Source: Georgenia thermotolerans
Lineage (GTDB): Bacteria; Actinomycetota; Actinomycetes; Actinomycetales; Actinomycetaceae
Assembly (NCBI RefSeq): GCF_009193185.1
Contig: NZ_VUKF01000013.1
Location: 1 to 64,000, forward strand
Reading direction: 5' to 3'
DNA: 64,000 bases
The position numbers and the translations under genes are program-made. The notes under the pieces were generated by a model. It was not told the origin of the DNA. It searched no databases and saw only the letters and a list, made by a program, of their open reading frames with translations. Each line of letters starts with the position of its first letter. Within the stretch, counting starts at the first letter, position 1. Of this stretch, positions 36,116-45,059 are shown in pieces.

Positions 36116-37483
36116 TCACGAGGGCTGCCAGGCGGGAAGGAACCGCTCCTCGATCCACTTGGTCGTGATGGGCCGAGTGGCGAACTCGTCGTCGGCCATG
36201 ATCGCCCGATGGACGTCGACCGTGGTCTTGATGCCGGTGATGGCGACCTTGTCCAGCGCGCGGGACATCAGGCGCACGGCCTCGTCGCGCGACTCTGCAT
36301 GCACGATGAGCTTGGCGACGAGGGAGTCGTAGTACGGGCTGACCCGGGCGCCGGGGTGGGCGTAGGTGTCCACCCGGATCCCCGCGCCCTGCGGCACGGT
36401 CCACTCCTCGATCGTCCCTGGGGTTGGCGCGAAGTTGTTCTGCGCGTCCTCGGCGTTGATCCGCACCTCGATGGCATGGCCGCGGAAGTAGACGTCATCC
36501 TGGGTGAAGGACAGCGGTTCACCGCGGGCGACGCGCAGCTGCTCGCGGACGATGTCGATCCCGGAAATCATCTCCGTGACGGGATGCTCGACCTGCACGC
36601 GGGCGTTCACCTCGAGGAAGATGAACGCGCTCTTCTCCACGTCGACGAGGAACTCGACCGTTCCCGCGCCGACGTAGTTCAGCGCCCGGGCGAGGTCGAC
36701 CGCAGCCTGGCGGATCTGCTCGACCAGTGCGGCTGGCAGACCCACGCTAGGGGCCTCTTCGACGATCTTCTGGTAGCGACGCTGGGCCGAGCAGTCCCGC
36801 TCGCCCAGGTGAACGACGTTCCCGTGGGTGTCGGCGATGACCTGGACCTCGATGTGCCGGGCGTTCTCGATGTACGGCTCCATGTAGACGGTGCCGTCAC
36901 CGAACGCCCGCTCGGCCTCGTTGCTCGCTCGCGTGAAGTGTTCGAGGAGGTCCTCGGGCTTCCGGATGATGGTCATCCCCCGGCCGCCACCACCGGCCGA
37001 GGCCTTGAGCAGGAGGGGGTAGTTGTCGAGCGCCTCGGCGGCGTCGATCGCCTCGTCGACGGTGCGCAGCCCGGTGGTTCCCCGGCCGGTGGGGATCCCG
37101 ACAGACTCGGCGACCTCCCGCGCCCCGAGCTTTGAGCCGGCTCGGCGCATGACGTCTGCCGGTGGGCCGACGAATGTCAGTCCGTACTCCTCGCAGGCGT
37201 CCACGAGCTCGGGGCGCTCGGAGAGGAACCCGTACCCCGGGTGGACGGCGTCCGCGTCGGCGTAGGTCGCTGCGGCGATCACCCGGTCGATCGAGAGGTA
37301 GCTCTCGATCGCGGGTGCGGGGCCGACGACGACGACTCGGTCGGCCAGCCGTGCGGCCAGGGTGTCGCGATCGGCGTCGGAGACGACGAGGACGCTCTCG
37401 AGCCCCTCGTCGAAGCACGCCTTGACCACGCGCACCGCGATCTCCCCGCGGTTGGCTACCAGGACCCGGCGCATCTCAGGCAT
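36116..37483 (-). CDS. Biotin carboxylase
   Basis: ATP-grasp biotin carboxylase of 455 residues that carboxylates biotin on BCCP. It has RRVLVANRGEIAVRV, the glycine-rich loop KASAGGGGRGM, HIEVQVIADTHGNVVHLGERDCS, QRRYQKIVEEAPS and the active-site FLEVNARVQVEHPVTEM. The ATG at 37483 overlaps the BCCP stop; the Met three codons later is an alternative. It is AccC-like, but is placed with a 5S/OadA-type transferase rather than an AccA/AccD type. Confidence 0.95.
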   Translation of the reverse strand: MPEMRRVLVANRGEIAVRVVKACFDEGLESVLVVSDADRDTLAARLADRVVVVGPAPAIESYLSIDRVIAAATYADADAVHPGYGFLSERPELVDACEEYGLTFVGPPADVMRRAGSKLGAREVAESVGIPTGRGTTGLRTVDEAIDAAEALDNYPLLLKASAGGGGRGMTIIRKPEDLLEHFTRASNEAERAFGDGTVYMEPYIENARHIEVQVIADTHGNVVHLGERDCSAQRRYQKIVEEAPSVGLPAALVEQIRQAAVDLARALNYVGAGTVEFLVDVEKSAFIFLEVNARVQVEHPVTEMISGIDIVREQLRVARGEPLSFTQDDVYFRGHAIEVRINAEDAQNNFAPTPGTIEEWTVPQGAGIRVDTYAHPGARVSPYYDSLVAKLIVHAESRDEAVRLMSRALDKVAITGIKTTVDVHRAIMADDEFATRPITTKWIEERFLPAWQPS

Positions 37484-38024
37484 CCGGCTGGATCGTGAAC
37501 AGCGGCGTGCCGTGCTCGACGCCTGCGGCGTTGTCCAGATGGACCGCAGTGACGACGCCCGCAACGTCCGAGCTGACGTTGCTCATGAGCTTCATGATCT
37601 CGATGATGCAGAGGGTGTCCCCCACCTCGACATGATCACCGACCTCCGCGAACGGTGCGGCGCCCGGCTCGGGCGAGCGCCAGAAGACCCCCACGCTCGG
37701 CGACGTGATGACGTGCCCCTCCTGGGTCGCGGGCCCAGCGCTCGGGGCGGCGGGGGCGCCGGCGGGGTGCGCGGGCGCGGCCGCCGGTGCCGGGACCGGC
37801 GCGGCCGCCAGTGCCTGTGCTGCGGCGGGTGCGGGTGCCCCGGCGGGCACTGCCGCAGGTGCCGCACCGTGCGCTGCGGACGCATGGCCGTTCTGCTCCG
37901 CGAGCGTCGCACCGTTGCGCGCAACCGCGATCCGCACGTCACCGACGACCACCACCGCCTCGTCCCAGGCGGACTCCTGCAGAGTCTCGACGATGTTCTT
38001 GATATCTGCTGACGAGAGAGACAA
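37476..38024 (-). CDS. Biotin carboxyl carrier protein
   Basis: AccB-like BCCP of about 182 residues. The C-terminal biotinyl domain has the attachment site IIEIMKLMS (Lys biotinylated), preceded by GVFWRSPEPGAAPFAEVGDHVEVGD. An Ala/Pro-rich flexible linker covers about residues 55-100, and the N terminus is the AccB-type SSADIKNIVETLQ. The TTG at 38024 is preferred because AAAGGAAG lies upstream; another TTG at 38054 is possible. It is the first gene of the carboxylase operon, 41 nt after operator F. Confidence 0.9.
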   Translation of the reverse strand: MSLSSADIKNIVETLQESAWDEAVVVVGDVRIAVARNGATLAEQNGHASAAHGAAPAAVPAGAPAPAAAQALAAAPVPAPAAAPAHPAGAPAAPSAGPATQEGHVITSPSVGVFWRSPEPGAAPFAEVGDHVEVGDTLCIIEIMKLMSNVSSDVAGVVTAVHLDNAAGVEHGTPLFTIQPDA

Positions 38025-38064
38025 CCTTGGCTTCCTTTGCAGATCGTGGCGCAAGCGGCGACGG

Positions 38065-38084
38065 AATCAAACAATCGGTTGGTC
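38065..38084. promoter_or_regulatory. Candidate TetR operator F
   Basis: AATCAAACAATCGGTTGGTC matches the island palindrome with CA for the first central CG and two half-site changes. It lies 41 nt upstream of the BCCP start and is nearly identical to operator G. It probably controls the operon 38024-32761. Confidence 0.72.
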
Positions 38085-38231
38085 GAATGCTAGCCGGTTC
38101 AGTACTGCACCGCAAGGGACGCTGAGCCCAGGTGAGTGCCTCCTGTTCCCTCCGCGCGGACGCTACTCCGGCGCGGGGAACCGGCCCTCACCGCGCGAAG
38201 GGACGGACCTCACCTCACGAGCGGGCGGACC

Positions 38232-39077
38232 TCACCGGGCAAAGGCGAGCGGCCGGATCGGCGAGCCGGTGCCGCCCTTGATTCGCAACGCGGCTGCGGT
38301 GAAGAAGAATTCGTACACCCCGTCGGCCGCCAACCCCTCCAGGTTGACCGACTCCATGATGGGGACTCCTTGCTCGACGAGCAGATGCACGTGCACGTCG
38401 AGCGCCGGGACGCTCACGTGTGGCTTGTGCTCGAAGTTGACGGTGTCGGACCCGACCGCTCGGACGCCACGCTCGGTCAACCAGCGCGCTCCGGAGAGCT
38501 TGACCCCCGGCAGACCGGTGGCGAGCCCGAGGTACCGGTCGCTGTCCTCCCAGTACCGCATCCAGCCGGTCCGGAAGAGCACGATCGACCCAGGACCGGG
38601 CGTCTCCCGGTTGTCGAACCAGGACTGGAGCTCCTCGGCGCCGAAGCCGTCGGCCGGCGTCATCTCCCGGCCGAACAAAGCCGGGCCGTCCACCAGGTGG
38701 CCCGGCCCTACAAGGGGAGGCAGCTCCTCTACCGAGCCAACCTCGACACCGGCATGCGGGGTCTGGCGCTCCGCGACGGGGCGGCCGCCGTAGATACAGC
38801 CGTCGAGCGAGATGTGTCCCGGCGCGTCGACGTGGGTGCCCACGTGGGCCCCCATGGTGAGCAGCTCCATCGCCGACGAGATGCCGCCCGGGTACGGATG
38901 CTCACCGTGCTTCTTGACGAGGGTGTAGGAGTAGGGCGGGTGCGCCGGGTGGTGGGTCATCCCGTGCTCGAGCCGTACCGCGAGGTCGTAGGTCCGCTCG
39001 CTTGGCTCCTGCGGCCAAGCGGTCTCGCCTGACCACGTCTTGCCGCCCCAGTTGACGGCGACATCCTGTTGCGTCAT
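38232..39077 (-). CDS. PF04199 cyclase-family metal hydrolase (second)
   Basis: A 281-residue cyclase/kynurenine-formamidase-like hydrolase with the intact metal-binding motif HVGTHVDAPGH, then ALFGREMTPAD, PGSIVLFRTGWMRYW and GARWLTERGVRAVGSDTVNFEHKP. The ATG at 39077 has an AGGAGAGGA site. It differs from the first cyclase in keeping the canonical motif, so the two are not simple duplicates. It follows the FadB-like gene by 151 nt. A ring-opening hydrolysis is the likely role. Confidence 0.87.
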   Translation of the reverse strand: MTQQDVAVNWGGKTWSGETAWPQEPSERTYDLAVRLEHGMTHHPAHPPYSYTLVKKHGEHPYPGGISSAMELLTMGAHVGTHVDAPGHISLDGCIYGGRPVAERQTPHAGVEVGSVEELPPLVGPGHLVDGPALFGREMTPADGFGAEELQSWFDNRETPGPGSIVLFRTGWMRYWEDSDRYLGLATGLPGVKLSGARWLTERGVRAVGSDTVNFEHKPHVSVPALDVHVHLLVEQGVPIMESVNLEGLAADGVYEFFFTAAALRIKGGTGSPIRPLAFAR

Positions 39078-39228
39078 TTCAGTTCCTCTCCTGGCGTCTT
39101 TTTGGCACGCGCCCCTGGTTGTGTCTCGGGGGCGGCGTCACGGTCGTCGCGCTCTGGGCCTCGTGGCGGTCGTCTTCTTCGCCGGCATCGTGGCCGTGGC
39201 GCACCGGGGCGGGCCCGGGCGCGCGCGG

Positions 39229-41262
39229 TCATCTCGATGCCGCGCGCTCGAACATCTCGTGCGGAGCCACCTGCCGTAGCACCGCGCGGACAGCCTGGGG
39301 CAGCTCCCCGCGTGTGGCCGGCTCGGCAAGGGCGAAGGTCACGCGGCAGGAGCGGTAGGCCGCGGTAAGCGCCGCGATCACGTCGTCCTCCTCCCAGCGC
39401 GAGAGCAGGCGCAGGGGACCGCCGGTTGCGCGGGGGAAGGCGAAGCCCTCGGTGAGGGCGACGTCGATGTCCGAGGCGCGTTGCGCGACGCCGCTCTCCA
39501 TGAGCTGTACGGCCGCGCACAGCATGGAGGCCAGGATGCGCGCACGGATTTCGCCGTCGTCGATGCTGCGGGCGGCGATGCCCTTGGTGGCCCGGGCCTC
39601 CTCGATGATCCTGACGGCGTCGGGGTCGGGGAGGCCGCGCCGCGCCCCATCGGGATAGCCGTACCAGCCGGCACCGGTCTTGCGGCCGAGACGGCCGGCC
39701 TCGCAGAGCCGGTCGGGTATGTCGACGTAGCGCTGGAGCGGGTCGCGGGTCGGTGCGATGCGCTTCCGGCGGGCCCAGGCGATGTCTAGGCCTGACATGT
39801 CAGCCACCGCGAAGGGCCCGATGGCGAGGCCGAGCTGGACCATGGCGGCGTCGACCTGCTCGGGGGTGGCGCCCTCCTCGACGAGGAACTCCGCCTGCGT
39901 GCGGTAATCGGCGTAGACGCGGTTGGCGACGAACCCGTCTCCCACGCCGGCGGGGATGCCGGTCTTACCCAGCGCCTTCACCACGTCGGCGAGGGTGGCG
40001 GCGGTGACGTCGTCGGTCGTTTCCGCCCGGATGAGCTCCACGAGGGGGTTGCGGTCCGGCGGGTTGAAGAAGTGCAGGCCCCCGAAGCGCCGCGGATACT
40101 CAAGCGAGCGGGACATCTCGTTGATGTCCAGGTAGGAGGTGTTGGTGGCGAGCACGGCGCCCGGGGCGACGTGTCGCTCGACCTCGGCGAAGAGGTCGCG
40201 CTTGACGTCCATGTCCTCGAAGACGGCGTCGACCACGAGGTCGGCGCCAGCCAGGCCGCCCACCGTCTCGGTCGTCGTCAGGCCCGGCATCGCGCCGGCC
40301 ACCCGCGCAAGGGCCGCAGGGTTGGTGTCGAAGAGGACGACGCGATAGCCGGCCCCCGAGCAGGCACGCGCGAGCGCGGCGCCCATCGTGCCCGCACCGG
40401 CGATACCGACCGTGCGTACCGGGCGGGGCGCCACCTTCCCGCGCAACGCCTTGGCGGCGGCGCGCTTGGCGAAGAACAGGTACCGCAGGTTGGCCGCCTC
40501 CTCGCTCACCCGCAGCCGCTCGAAGATCGCGCGCTCCTCACTGAGCGCCAGACCGGCGTCCACCTCGGCGGAGCGGCGGACCATCCCGACCGCCTCGAGG
40601 ACGTTGGGCCGTGCCTTCCGGGCGTGCCGGGCGACGGCCTCCTCGACCTGCTCGGGGTTCGCGTGCGGGACTGACCGGTCACGGAGTCGACTCTTCCCGG
40701 CGAGGGACCGGGCAAGGTCAACGGCCCGGGCGAGCAGGTCTTCGGCCGGAACCACGTGGTCGAGGAGGCCGAGCTCGAGGGCCTCGTCGGCGTCGACCTG
40801 CCGCGCGCTGGCGACGAGGTCGATGGCGGTGGGCACGCCTAGCAGGCGGGCCGCGCGGACGGTTCCGCCCGCCCCGGGAAGGATGCCCAGCGTCACCTCC
40901 GGAAAGCCGAGTCGGGCGCTCGTCGCTCCGATCCGACCATCACACCCGAGCGCCAGCTCCAGGCCCCCTCCGAGCGCCAGCCCGGAGATTGCGGCGACCA
41001 CCGGCACCGGCAGCGACTCGATCACCTCGATCACGGCGGGCAACTGAGGGTCGATGAGCGGTCCGTCGAACTCGGAGATGTCCGAGCCCGCGTAGAAGTG
41101 TCGACCGGCGCCGATGATGACTACGCCGACGACGTCCGGGCCGGCCGCCCCGAGCGCATCGTAGAGGTCACGACGCAGCGTCGCGTTGCCCATGTTGACC
41201 GGTGGATTGTCGATGGTCAGGACGGCGACGTCTTCCACCATGGTGATCGAGACAGTTTCCAA
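39229..41262 (-). CDS. Bifunctional enoyl-CoA hydratase/3-hydroxyacyl-CoA dehydrogenase (FadB-like)
   Basis: Multifunctional beta-oxidation enzyme of about 677 residues. The N-terminal crotonase domain keeps both catalytic Glu (GGGLELALGCD and GFPEVTLGILPGAGG). The dehydrogenase domain begins with GIAGAGTMGAALARACSGAGY and includes the catalytic-His segment GGLHFFNPPDRNPLVELI and a C-terminal half with FVANRVYADY. The start is uncertain: the TTG at 41262 has AGGGA upstream, while GTG codons near 41286 are alternatives. It handles the second and third beta-oxidation steps. It is divergent from tetR, sharing operator G. Confidence 0.9.
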   Translation of the reverse strand: METVSITMVEDVAVLTIDNPPVNMGNATLRRDLYDALGAAGPDVVGVVIIGAGRHFYAGSDISEFDGPLIDPQLPAVIEVIESLPVPVVAAISGLALGGGLELALGCDGRIGATSARLGFPEVTLGILPGAGGTVRAARLLGVPTAIDLVASARQVDADEALELGLLDHVVPAEDLLARAVDLARSLAGKSRLRDRSVPHANPEQVEEAVARHARKARPNVLEAVGMVRRSAEVDAGLALSEERAIFERLRVSEEAANLRYLFFAKRAAAKALRGKVAPRPVRTVGIAGAGTMGAALARACSGAGYRVVLFDTNPAALARVAGAMPGLTTTETVGGLAGADLVVDAVFEDMDVKRDLFAEVERHVAPGAVLATNTSYLDINEMSRSLEYPRRFGGLHFFNPPDRNPLVELIRAETTDDVTAATLADVVKALGKTGIPAGVGDGFVANRVYADYRTQAEFLVEEGATPEQVDAAMVQLGLAIGPFAVADMSGLDIAWARRKRIAPTRDPLQRYVDIPDRLCEAGRLGRKTGAGWYGYPDGARRGLPDPDAVRIIEEARATKGIAARSIDDGEIRARILASMLCAAVQLMESGVAQRASDIDVALTEGFAFPRATGGPLRLLSRWEEDDVIAALTAAYRSCRVTFALAEPATRGELPQAVRAVLRQVAPHEMFERAASR

Positions 41263-41328
41263 GGGATTCCCTATCGTTGGCACGACGTGACTGCCCCCGT
41301 CGGCAGGTCGCGTACATCCGGATGATAG

Positions 41329-41348
41329 AATCAAACAAGCGATTGGTC
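41329..41348. promoter_or_regulatory. Candidate TetR operator G (autoregulatory)
   Basis: AATCAAACAAGCGATTGGTC matches the island palindrome and operator F. It lies in the divergent region, 67 nt from the FadB-like start and 56 nt from the tetR start, the usual place for a TetR autoregulatory site. Confidence 0.75.
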
Positions 41349-41403
41349 GATACCGTCGCGCACGGCGCTAGGCACCACGCACTCTCGGCAAGGGAAACAG
41401 ACG

Positions 41404-42036
41404 ATGACGGCAACGACGGCCGGCCGAAGCCGGCGGCCCAATGGCGCAGCACCCACCGAGCGGCGGAACCGGGACAGTGCAGTCATCGCTGCCGCGATCA
41501 CCGTGATGTCCCAGAAGGGGTATGCGGCGACGTCCATCCAGGAAGTCGCTGACCGTGTGGGCGTCCTCAAGGGCAGCCTGTACCACTACTTTCGGTCCAA
41601 GGAGGAACTGCTCTTCCGCATCCTCGAGGAGTCGCACGAGCAGGTTGTGGAGATCGAGCACGAGGTCGCGGCCCTGGACCTGTCCGCATTCGAGGAGCTC
41701 CTGGAGTACGTGCGCCGGTCCTCGACCTGGTACCTGTCCAACATCGACCGGGCCAACATCTTTTTCAGCGAGCGCAATCAGCTGACCGGCGATCGGCTGA
41801 CCGAGGCACAGGCCTGGGGGCGGGCGTTCGAGAAGCACATCGCGAAACTGTTGACGTCCGCCCAGACCGACGGCGACGTCCGTAGCGACATGGACCAGCG
41901 CCTGCTCACGCGGTTCGTACTGGGAGCCCTGAACAACATTCGCTTCTGGCCGTCCCGCTCGGGCAAGTCATTCAGCAACGACGAGATGGCAGCCGCTCTG
42001 GTGTCGCTGACACGGAGCGCGATTGCGGCTCCCTGA
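41404..42036 (+). CDS. TetR/AcrR-family transcriptional regulator
   Basis: Helix-turn-helix regulator of 210 residues. The N-terminal domain has AAAITVMSQKGYAATSIQEVADRVGVLKGSLYHYFRSKEEL, a recognition helix like that of KstR2-type acyl-CoA-responsive repressors. The C-terminal ligand domain includes SNIDRANIFFSERNQL and NNIRFWPSRSGKSFS. The ATG is used as the start. It is the only TetR gene in the island and is the obvious candidate to bind operators A-G. It probably represses and is released by a pathway CoA-thioester; this is inferred from family and context. Confidence 0.93.
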   Translation: MTATTAGRSRRPNGAAPTERRNRDSAVIAAAITVMSQKGYAATSIQEVADRVGVLKGSLYHYFRSKEELLFRILEESHEQVVEIEHEVAALDLSAFEELLEYVRRSSTWYLSNIDRANIFFSERNQLTGDRLTEAQAWGRAFEKHIAKLLTSAQTDGDVRSDMDQRLLTRFVLGALNNIRFWPSRSGKSFSNDEMAAALVSLTRSAIAAP

Positions 42037-42078
42037 GGCTGCGCACGACCGCGACGCACGCGGGATGCGCGTACCTCG

Positions 42079-42480
42079 TTGTGGAAGCGCTGGATGCGTC
42101 CACACCTAATCAACCGAGTAGGGGGCCTGCCGAAAAAGCTCGCTTCGGCCGAAGCTACAGCACTCCTCTCATGGGTCGCGACGCTTCCAGAACCTCAGGA
42201 CCTCAACGAGGCTGCAGACCTTCTCCTGAAGGCAAAAGTCGGCTTCGCCCAAACGAGCCACCCGCTACGCGTCTACCTCGACGAAGCGAGCCTCGCTCTG
42301 GCACCCGATGCCTGGTCGCGGCTGATAGCAGGAATGCTGGATCACACCGCGTTCCTCCAAAGCCACACGGGATGGTCCGTAAGGCGAATTGCACAGAAGC
42401 TCGCGGAAATCGACGGAGACCAAGAAGCGATCACGAAGATTCAGCAGGCGTTGTACAACCTTGGGCATGGAGAGCGGTAG
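42079..42480 (+). CDS. Hypothetical protein, lower GC
   Basis: Function not recognised. The 133-residue product (GTG at 42079, or ATG at 42094) is mostly helical, with LEPQDLNEAADLLLKAK-like and IAQKLAEIDGDQEAITKIQQALYN segments. It has no membrane helix or known motif. Codon use is visibly less GC-rich than in the catabolic genes, suggesting separate acquisition. It follows tetR by 42 nt but is unlikely to belong to the pathway. Confidence 0.5.
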   Translation: MWKRWMRPHLINRVGGLPKKLASAEATALLSWVATLPEPQDLNEAADLLLKAKVGFAQTSHPLRVYLDEASLALAPDAWSRLIAGMLDHTAFLQSHTGWSVRRIAQKLAEIDGDQEAITKIQQALYNLGHGER

Positions 42481-42578
42481 CCGGACCCCGCACCCATGGC
42501 CGATCACCTCATGCAGAAAGCCCTTCCGGGATGGTGCGGGCGCGGTGCCTCCCACGTTCGGTGATCAGACGCCGAGCC

Positions 42579-43373
42579 TCACTGAGTCTGATCAGCAGTT
42601 GACTCGCCTGGCGACAGCGATTGCTCGTCGTCTGCCATGGACACTTCGGCTCCCGAATCATGGCGGAGCTCATCGGACGAACCGAACCCTTGGTTCGCCG
42701 TCGAAGCGTGCGGATTCGGAAAGTTCCAGAACTTGGCGAATAGGGCGAGTGCGCGCCGAAAATACGCGATCGCAGAGGTGATCAGGGCCGATACCACACT
42801 CCACCCGAACAAAGTGCGCCATGGGTCCATAGGCGCTGGCCCGTAACCCCACGGCGCGCTCACATCTGGTCCAAACTGGACGAAAACTGTCGTGGCACCC
42901 GTAATTGCTGCGACGAGGAAGGTAACCCACCAAATCAGTCTTCGCGTTCGGTGGGCGGAGACGCTCGCCATGAGCGTCAAGATCACGACAGTAAGAAGCT
43001 CGTAGTTTGTGAATAGTCCCAAGCCTGAAATTTCGAACAGCCGTGCCGTGCCCATAGGAATCAAAGAGAGCCCGGCGACAACACCTCCAATCACGAGGGA
43101 CACGAGAGCGAACTGCGCCAACTCCAGCGATTCCTTATGAACAGCCGGTAGGCGACGATCCCTGCCTTGCCCTGGGTGTGCCGTTGCAGCCACCACGAGA
43201 AGAACGATGGAGGCAAGCACTAGCGCGAAGGTCCAAACGAACGGCAACTGAAGCTCCGCGGACACCAAATTGACTGCGAGCGAAGGCAAGATGCCCGCAA
43301 GCACTTGGACGCCGATCTGGTTGGCCGGCGAACCTTCCCCGCCCTTGCCGCCCGGGCTACTTTCCGTCACCAC
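42579..43373 (-). CDS. Hypothetical membrane protein, lower GC
   Basis: Function not recognised. The 264-residue product has about six hydrophobic helices (e.g. FVWTFALVLASIVLLVVAAT, LAQFALVSLVIGGVVAGLSL, YELLTVVILTLMASV, LIWWVTFLVAAITGATTVFV) and a hydrophilic, acidic C-terminal tail of about 50 residues. The GTG at 43373 is the start. Codon use is less GC-biased than in neighbours. It is convergent with the preceding small gene; the two may be an accessory insertion. Confidence 0.65.
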   Translation of the reverse strand: MVTESSPGGKGGEGSPANQIGVQVLAGILPSLAVNLVSAELQLPFVWTFALVLASIVLLVVAATAHPGQGRDRRLPAVHKESLELAQFALVSLVIGGVVAGLSLIPMGTARLFEISGLGLFTNYELLTVVILTLMASVSAHRTRRLIWWVTFLVAAITGATTVFVQFGPDVSAPWGYGPAPMDPWRTLFGWSVVSALITSAIAYFRRALALFAKFWNFPNPHASTANQGFGSSDELRHDSGAEVSMADDEQSLSPGESTADQTQ

Positions 43374-44236
43374 CCGATACTATGGCGTGTCTCCTAATCG
43401 GATTCAATTTGGGCCTCCATGCCCGGTTCGTGTCCCGCACCTCTGTTCAATGTCTCGGCGAGGCGCTTGCAGGTGTGGGTCTCGCCCGCCCAAGGAGCCG
43501 CATTGGACAGCGCGACAGCAGTGGGGATGGGTGCTTCGATCATCCGCACCCAGCTCCCTGCGCTAAGGCACCAGTTGATGTCAGGACGTGAACTCAGGCA
43601 GAACGCCCTTGACAATCACAAAGCAGTCAGGACCGCGAAGGCCGAGCGGGCGCTCGTAAACGGCGTGGTGCTCGATCGAGTTCCGTGGTCACCGTGAGGC
43701 CCGCTGCCCCTCGACGGTGCGCGCCACCTCCTGGAAGGGCGTGACCGCACTGAGGTCACCGACGACCTCCATCCGCTGCAGCGGCGTCTCCTGGAAGATG
43801 TCTGGCGGGAGCAACGACGAAACGGCCCGTACAGCCACAGCCCACGCCGTCGAGGCGGTGCAAGCGGGCGGCGCCGGCGTACACGGGGTAGTTGCGGTCC
43901 GCATCGACGGGCTCGTCGCCCCCCCATCTGGGCGAGGGTGAGAAGGATCTACGGGGACATGAAGATTTCAGGCTGGGGCGATTCGCCCCAGCCGTGTAGT
44001 CGCTCCGCCGCGCCATCCTCCAGCCTCGACGGTGTTGCTTCCCCGTTCCTGTGGCAAGGGTCGCGGATTGGGCATGACAGCACCGTGGCAATCAACCCGA
44101 GCCCTGACAAGACGGCCGCGATCGGGGCACGGCGGGAAGCGACGGCGGGCAACACCGCCACAGCCGATGATCACCTGTCCGCTCCGCGCAATTCGCGTGG
44201 TCTCGGCGTGGCGGAGATCCTTCGCGGCTGGACGCG
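43374..44236. other. No confident gene; probable degraded DNA
   Basis: About 860 nt with only short open frames of weak codon character on both strands. A minus-strand frame around 43689-43904 ends in a plausible protein-like C terminus (DLSAVTPFQEVARTVEGQRASR region) and could be the remnant of a lost gene, but no family was recognised. No tRNA or strong hairpin was found here. Confidence 0.45.
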
Positions 44237-44983
44237 CTACCCCTTGCGGCTCTGGAAGGCGGCGATCTCTTCGAACAGCTTCGTCACCCTCGACCATCGC
44301 GGGTCGAAGCGCTCACCCGCCATGAACAGTCGGCCGACGAGGCCCTGGACCACCCGGGCGCTGGCCGTGGGCGTGGCCAGGACGCGGTCCACGCAGTCGT
44401 CGATGCCGTGAAGCCTGCTTTGGTGATCGGCCGTCCTGCCCTGCAGCTGGTCCACGATCGCGTGCTGGACCCGGTCGGTGATGCGGACGGTGGGACGGTT
44501 CTGCTCCGTCCTGATCCGAGGCCCGACGGGCGACGGAGCCAATGCCAGGCGCTGCGCGAGCCCAGTGGGTTGTTTGCGTCCGGCCCGCCAGCGCCGGATC
44601 TGTTCGGCGAGCCCGTCGAAGGCGTCGAGGACCTCGCCCCATCTCTCAGCGTCGTCGAAGAGGTGCATGGACGCCCTCTCTGGCAGGTTCTCGAGCACGT
44701 AGGCCATCGAGGCGGGCGAGCCGGTGACGGTGTGGACGCACTTCTCGCCGGTGTCGTGGGAGTAGCACCGGTCGCAGCGCAGGACCGGTTGGAGCATCTG
44801 GACCTGTGGCACGACCTCCTTGGCGATCGCGCCTCGTTCGGCGGCGCGCTTCTCCTCCGACGCGGCGCGCCGGCAGCGCTCTGAACACCACCTCGCGGGT
44901 CGGCCGGTGCGCTTGGCCGGGACGGGCTCGCCGCACCGGGGGCAGCGTCGCCCGGTGACCTCGACGATCTCAACGTCCCTCAT
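44237..44983 (-). CDS. Zinc-ribbon-containing element protein
   Basis: A 248-residue protein of unknown function that opens with a zinc-binding pattern, CPRCGEPVPAKRTGRPARWC with a further Cys soon after, as found in many actinobacterial plasmid and integrative-element proteins. A second Cys group, LRCDRCYSHDTGEKC, follows near residue 70; the remainder is helical and charged. The ATG at 44983 is used; a GTG three codons earlier is possible. It lies next to the integrase remnants, so it is probably a mobile-element accessory gene rather than part of the catabolic set. Confidence 0.65.
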   Translation of the reverse strand: MRDVEIVEVTGRRCPRCGEPVPAKRTGRPARWCSERCRRAASEEKRAAERGAIAKEVVPQVQMLQPVLRCDRCYSHDTGEKCVHTVTGSPASMAYVLENLPERASMHLFDDAERWGEVLDAFDGLAEQIRRWRAGRKQPTGLAQRLALAPSPVGPRIRTEQNRPTVRITDRVQHAIVDQLQGRTADHQSRLHGIDDCVDRVLATPTASARVVQGLVGRLFMAGERFDPRWSRVTKLFEEIAAFQSRKG

Positions 44984-45059
44984 CGCGACCACCCCAGTTT
45001 CGTGCGGACGAAACCAGCGACTCTGGTGCCAGACGAGTGGGGACCCATGGAAACATCAC

